Shown here one piece after another: positions 61,201 to 64,000 of a stretch of DNA of 64,000 nucleotides (positions within the stretch are counted from its first letter, which is position 1; the number at the start of each line of letters is the position of its first letter). The DNA is from Uruburuella testudinis (GTDB taxonomy: Bacteria; Pseudomonadota; Gammaproteobacteria; Burkholderiales; Neisseriaceae). The notes under the pieces were generated by a model. That model was not told the origin of the DNA, did no database searches, and worked only from the letters and a program-made list of their open reading frames with translations. The stretch is taken from the NCBI RefSeq assembly GCF_022870865.1, contig NZ_CP091508.1, positions 1,674,001 through 1,738,000 of the forward strand. Reading direction: 5' to 3'. Made by a program: the position numbers and the translations under genes.

Positions 61201-62121
61201 ATGAACCACCAGCAAATCGACCAATTGGTTAAAAGTTTTAATGTCGACACCGCCAAAGGCGAAGTCAACCCGCGCGTTCAGGCAGTTACCGTGCGGCTGG
61301 TGTCGGATTTGTTTAAAGCCATCGAAGATCTCGACCTCACGCCCCACGAAGTGTGGAAAGGCATGGAATTTTTGATTGATGCGGCCAAAGCCAACGAAAT
61401 CGGCCTGTTTGCCGCCGGCCTCGGTTTGGAGCGTTTTATCGACATTCGTGCCGATGAAGCCGAAGAAAAAGCCGGTTTGTCGGGCGGCACGCCGCGCACC
61501 ATCGAAGGCCCCTTATATGTTTACGGCGCGCCTGAGAGCGTGGGTTTTGCCCGCATGGACGACGGCGCCGAATCCGACCATGCCAAACCGATGATTCTCG
61601 AAGGCATGGTTTACGGTGCCGACGGCCAGCCGTTGCCGAATGCCAAAGTGGAAGTGTGGCACGCCAATACATTGGGCAACTATTCTTTTTTCGACAGCAC
61701 CCAGAGCGACTTCAACCACCGCCGCACCATCTTCACCGATGAAAACGGCCGCTACAAAGCCCAATCCATCGTACCCAACGGCTACGGCTGCCCGCCCCAA
61801 GGCTACACTCAGGCGCTGCTCGACCAGCTCGGCCGCCACGGCCGCCGCCCGGCGCATGTGCATTATTTTGTGACCGCCGACGGCCACCGCAAGCTCACGA
61901 CCCAAATCAACATCGACGGCGACGAATACCTGTGGGACGACTTTGCCTTTGCCAGCCGCGAAGGTTTGGTGCCGCCGCTGCAAGAAGTGAGCGACGAAGC
62001 CGCTATTGCCGAACAAGGGTTGGATAAAGCCTATGCCCACATCGTGTTCGACATTCACTTGCTGCCTGAAAGCGAGGGGGTGTTTGAAGCCGAAAACGAG
62101 CGCCGCCGCGCCTCAGCCTAA
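61201..62121 (+). CDS. catA: Catechol 1,2-dioxygenase
   Basis: 306 residues from ATG 61201 (AAGGAGAAATACC before it). An intradiol ring-cleaving, non-heme Fe(III) enzyme making cis,cis-muconate from catechol. The N-terminal helical dimer domain is followed by the catalytic domain: EGPLYVYGAPES (Tyr ligand region), then NGYGCPPQGYTQALLDQLGRHGRRPAHVHYFV with the Tyr and the two His ligands. An upstream ATG at 61126 in the same frame lacks family similarity. A single DUS lies upstream. Confidence 0.96.
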   Translation: MNHQQIDQLVKSFNVDTAKGEVNPRVQAVTVRLVSDLFKAIEDLDLTPHEVWKGMEFLIDAAKANEIGLFAAGLGLERFIDIRADEAEEKAGLSGGTPRTIEGPLYVYGAPESVGFARMDDGAESDHAKPMILEGMVYGADGQPLPNAKVEVWHANTLGNYSFFDSTQSDFNHRRTIFTDENGRYKAQSIVPNGYGCPPQGYTQALLDQLGRHGRRPAHVHYFVTADGHRKLTTQINIDGDEYLWDDFAFASREGLVPPLQEVSDEAAIAEQGLDKAYAHIVFDIHLLPESEGVFEAENERRRASA

Positions 62122-62123
62122 AC

Positions 62124-62160
62124 TTCAGACGGCCTTATCCGCCAACAGAGGCCGTCTGAA
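62124..62160. terminator. Inverted DUS pair between catA and benA
   Basis: TTCAGACGGCCT and AGGCCGTCTGAA with a 13-nt loop. It may reduce read-through from cat to ben. Confidence 0.5.
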
Positions 62161-62180
62161 AAACACTCAGGAGCACTGCC

Positions 62181-63545
62181 ATGATTCCGATTCATACCGA
62201 AAAAAAACGTCTCGATGATTTTCTGATTGAAGACCACGCAACCGGCGATTACCGCCTGCACCGCAGCGCCTTCACCGATGAAGAGCTGTTTGAGCTGGAG
62301 ATGAAACACATTTTCGAAGGCAACTGGATTTATCTGGCGCACGAAAGCCAGATTCCCAAGATCAACGATTACTACACCACCCACATCGGCCGTCAGCCGG
62401 TTGTGATTGCCCGCAACCGCCAAGGCGAATTAAACGCCTTTATCAACGCCTGCACCCACCGTGGCGCCCAGCTGTGCCGTTTCAAAAAAGGCAACAAAGC
62501 CACCTATACCTGCCCTTTTCACGGCTGGACGTTTAACAACAGCGGCAAACTTTTGAAAGTAAAAGACCCTGAAGACGCCGGCTACCCCGACTGCTTCAAC
62601 AAAGAAGGCTCGCACGACTTGAAAAAAGTAGCGCGCTTTGAAAACTACCGCGGCTTTTTGTTCGGCAGCATCAACCCCGATGTTGCCCCCTTGAGCGAAT
62701 TTTTAGGCGAAGCGGCCAAAATTATCGACATGATTGTCGACCAATCTGAAGACGGGCTGGAAGTATTGCGCGGCGCTTCAACTTACACCTTCAACGGCAA
62801 CTGGAAGCTGCAAGCCGAAAACGGCGCCGACGGCTACCATGTTTCCGCCGTGCATTGGAATTACGCCGCCACCACCCAGCACCGTAAAGAAGTAAATGCC
62901 GCCGACAATATCCGCGCCATGAGCGCCGGCAGCTGGGCCAAGCAGGGCGGCGGTTTCTACTCGTTTGAAAACGGCCACATGCTGTTGTGGACCAACTGGG
63001 CCAACCCCGAAGACCGCCCCAATTGGGACAGACGCGAAGAATTCGCCGAAAAATTCGGTCAGGCCACCGCCGATTGGATGGTGCAGCGCTCGCGCAACCT
63101 CTGCCTTTACCCGAATGTGTATCTGATGGATCAATTCGGCTCGCAAATCCGCCTGCTGCGCCCGCTGGCGGTCGATAAAACCGAAGTCACGATTTACTGC
63201 ATCGCACCCAAAAACGAATCGGCAGAAGCCCGCGCCCACCGTATCCGCCAATATGAAGATTTTTTCAACGTCAGCGGCATGGCCACGCCCGACGATTTGG
63301 AAGAATTCCGCTCCTGCCAAGAAGGCTACAACGGCATTGCGCTTGAGTGGAACGACATGTGCCGCGGTGCTGCCCACTGGATTGAAGGAGCCGACCAAGC
63401 CGCCGCCGATATCGGCCTCAAGCCGCTGCTCTCCGGCGTAAAAACCGAAGACGAAGGTTTGTATACCGTACAACACCGCTACTGGCTGCAAGAGATGAAA
63501 AAAGCCACCGCCGCGCAAACCGCACAAGAAGGAGACGGACAATGA
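62181..63545 (+). CDS. benA: Benzoate 1,2-dioxygenase large (alpha) subunit
   Basis: 454 residues of the Rieske ring-hydroxylating oxygenases. The [2Fe-2S] ligands are CTHRGAQLC and CPFHGWTF (about 90-120). The mononuclear iron site follows with [12 protein letters not shown]. It converts benzoate to the cis-diol with the benB subunit and the benC reductase. The start has CAGGAGCACTGCC. The stop overlaps benB by 4 bp. Toluate (xylX) enzymes are similar, but the cat context supports benzoate. Confidence 0.93.
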   Translation: MIPIHTEKKRLDDFLIEDHATGDYRLHRSAFTDEELFELEMKHIFEGNWIYLAHESQIPKINDYYTTHIGRQPVVIARNRQGELNAFINACTHRGAQLCRFKKGNKATYTCPFHGWTFNNSGKLLKVKDPEDAGYPDCFNKEGSHDLKKVARFENYRGFLFGSINPDVAPLSEFLGEAAKIIDMIVDQSEDGLEVLRGASTYTFNGNWKLQAENGADGYHVSAVHWNYAATTQHRKEVNAADNIRAMSAGSWAKQGGGFYSFENGHMLLWTNWANPEDRPNWDRREEFAEKFGQATADWMVQRSRNLCLYPNVYLMDQFGSQIRLLRPLAVDKTEVTIYCIAPKNESAEARAHRIRQYEDFFNVSGMATPDDLEEFRSCQEGYNGIALEWNDMCRGAAHWIEGADQAAADIGLKPLLSGVKTEDEGLYTVQHRYWLQEMKKATAAQTAQEGDGQ

Positions 63546-64000
63546 GCAGCCGCATCGAACAAGTAAGCCAGTTTCTCTACCGCGAAGCCCGTTATCTGGA
63601 TGATAAACAATGGAACGAATGGCTGGCCTGCTACCACCCCGAAGCTTCGTTTTGGATGCCGAGCTGGGACGACGACGGCACGCTGGTCAGCGATCCGCAA
63701 CGTGAAATCTCGCTGATCTACTACCCCGACCGCCAAGGGCTGGAAGACCGCGTGTTCCGTATCGAAACCGAGCGCTCCAGCGCCACCATTCCCGACACCC
63801 GTACTTCGCACAACATCAGCAATGTCGAGATTATGGCGCAAGAAGGCGACAAACTGACCGTGCGTTTCAACTGGCTCACCTTCAGTTTTCGCTATCACAC
63901 CACCAATACATATTACGGCTGCTCCGAATATGATTTGGATATGTCGGGCGCTGCGCCGCTGATTACGCGCAAATACGTGGTGTTGAAAAACGATTACATC
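63542..64000 (+). CDS. benB: Benzoate 1,2-dioxygenase small (beta) subunit, 5' part
   Basis: 153 codons are in the window and the gene continues past the edge. [46 protein letters not shown] is typical of the beta subunit with its NTF2-like fold. It pairs with BenA as an alpha3-beta3 enzyme. Translation is coupled to benA through ATGA. benC and benD are expected next. Confidence 0.93.
   Translation, partial: MSSRIEQVSQFLYREARYLDDKQWNEWLACYHPEASFWMPSWDDDGTLVSDPQREISLIYYPDRQGLEDRVFRIETERSSATIPDTRTSHNISNVEIMAQEGDKLTVRFNWLTFSFRYHTTNTYYGCSEYDLDMSGAAPLITRKYVVLKNDYI

Overview
The window is chromosomal DNA of a Neisseria-type betaproteobacterium. The best evidence is the very frequent 12-mer AGGCCGTCTGAA and its complement, which is the AG dialect of the Neisseriaceae DNA uptake sequence (DUS). 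It is often arranged as inverted pairs behind genes, where it acts as a terminator. The gene content fits: P64k-type lipoyl-E3, EarP/EF-P, MetX/MetW, and GyrA with Neisseria residue numbering (S91/D95). The species cannot be named from sequence alone.

Layout. 1-2.1 kb: panD (cut by the window edge), cutA, a HAD phosphatase and hda on the minus strand. 2.1-8.9 kb: dedA, an orphan acyltransferase, gyrA, an AT-rich gap with DnaA-box-like sites, then earP-efp. 9.3-18 kb: fadD; recR, ybaB and dnaX in conserved order but pushed apart by repeats; mltB; the rpsF-priB-rpsR-rplI ribosomal operon. 18.5-24.8 kb: the pyruvate dehydrogenase operon aceE-aceF-lpdA. 25-31.5 kb: smr, an SDR, metX-metW, two small membrane proteins, hom and an Mth938-like protein. 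31.7-33.2 kb: an intact IS3-family element and tRNA-Thr(UGU). 33.8-42.8 kb: accessory genes, namely a LysR/NAD-binding pair, an NTT-like carrier, a group of exported redox or unknown proteins and a Bcr/CflA efflux pump. 42.8-50.3 kb: a probable proline/imino-acid module (putA, a pyrroline-2-carboxylate reductase-like gene, an XRE-cupin regulator and an MHS transporter). 50.8-56.8 kb: DHA2 pump, PPK2, phospholipase-D lipoprotein, NlpC/P60 lipoprotein and ackA. 57.2-64 kb: an aromatic-acid transporter, a BenM/CatM-type regulator, catBCA and benAB, the last running off the window. Together these would import benzoate, oxidise it to catechol and open the ring by the ortho route.

Three families of short non-coding repeats fill the intergenic gaps. 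Family A (TAGGGTGTCCTGA ... TCAGGACACCCTA, about 160 bp full length) behaves as a MITE. A filled site and two related empty sites in this window show a TA target duplication. Two copies place their terminal TAG exactly on the stop codons of dnaX and the reductase gene. Family B (TACCCATTCACAAAA...) and family C (ATAGTGAAATGAA...) are also inverted-repeat bounded. Other points of note are a -1 frameshift heptamer in dnaX predicted to make a short gamma form, an 18-bp palindrome shared by the reductase and MHS-transporter promoters, and two exact ATAC-N7-GTAT boxes that tie the BenM-like regulator to both the transporter and the cat genes.
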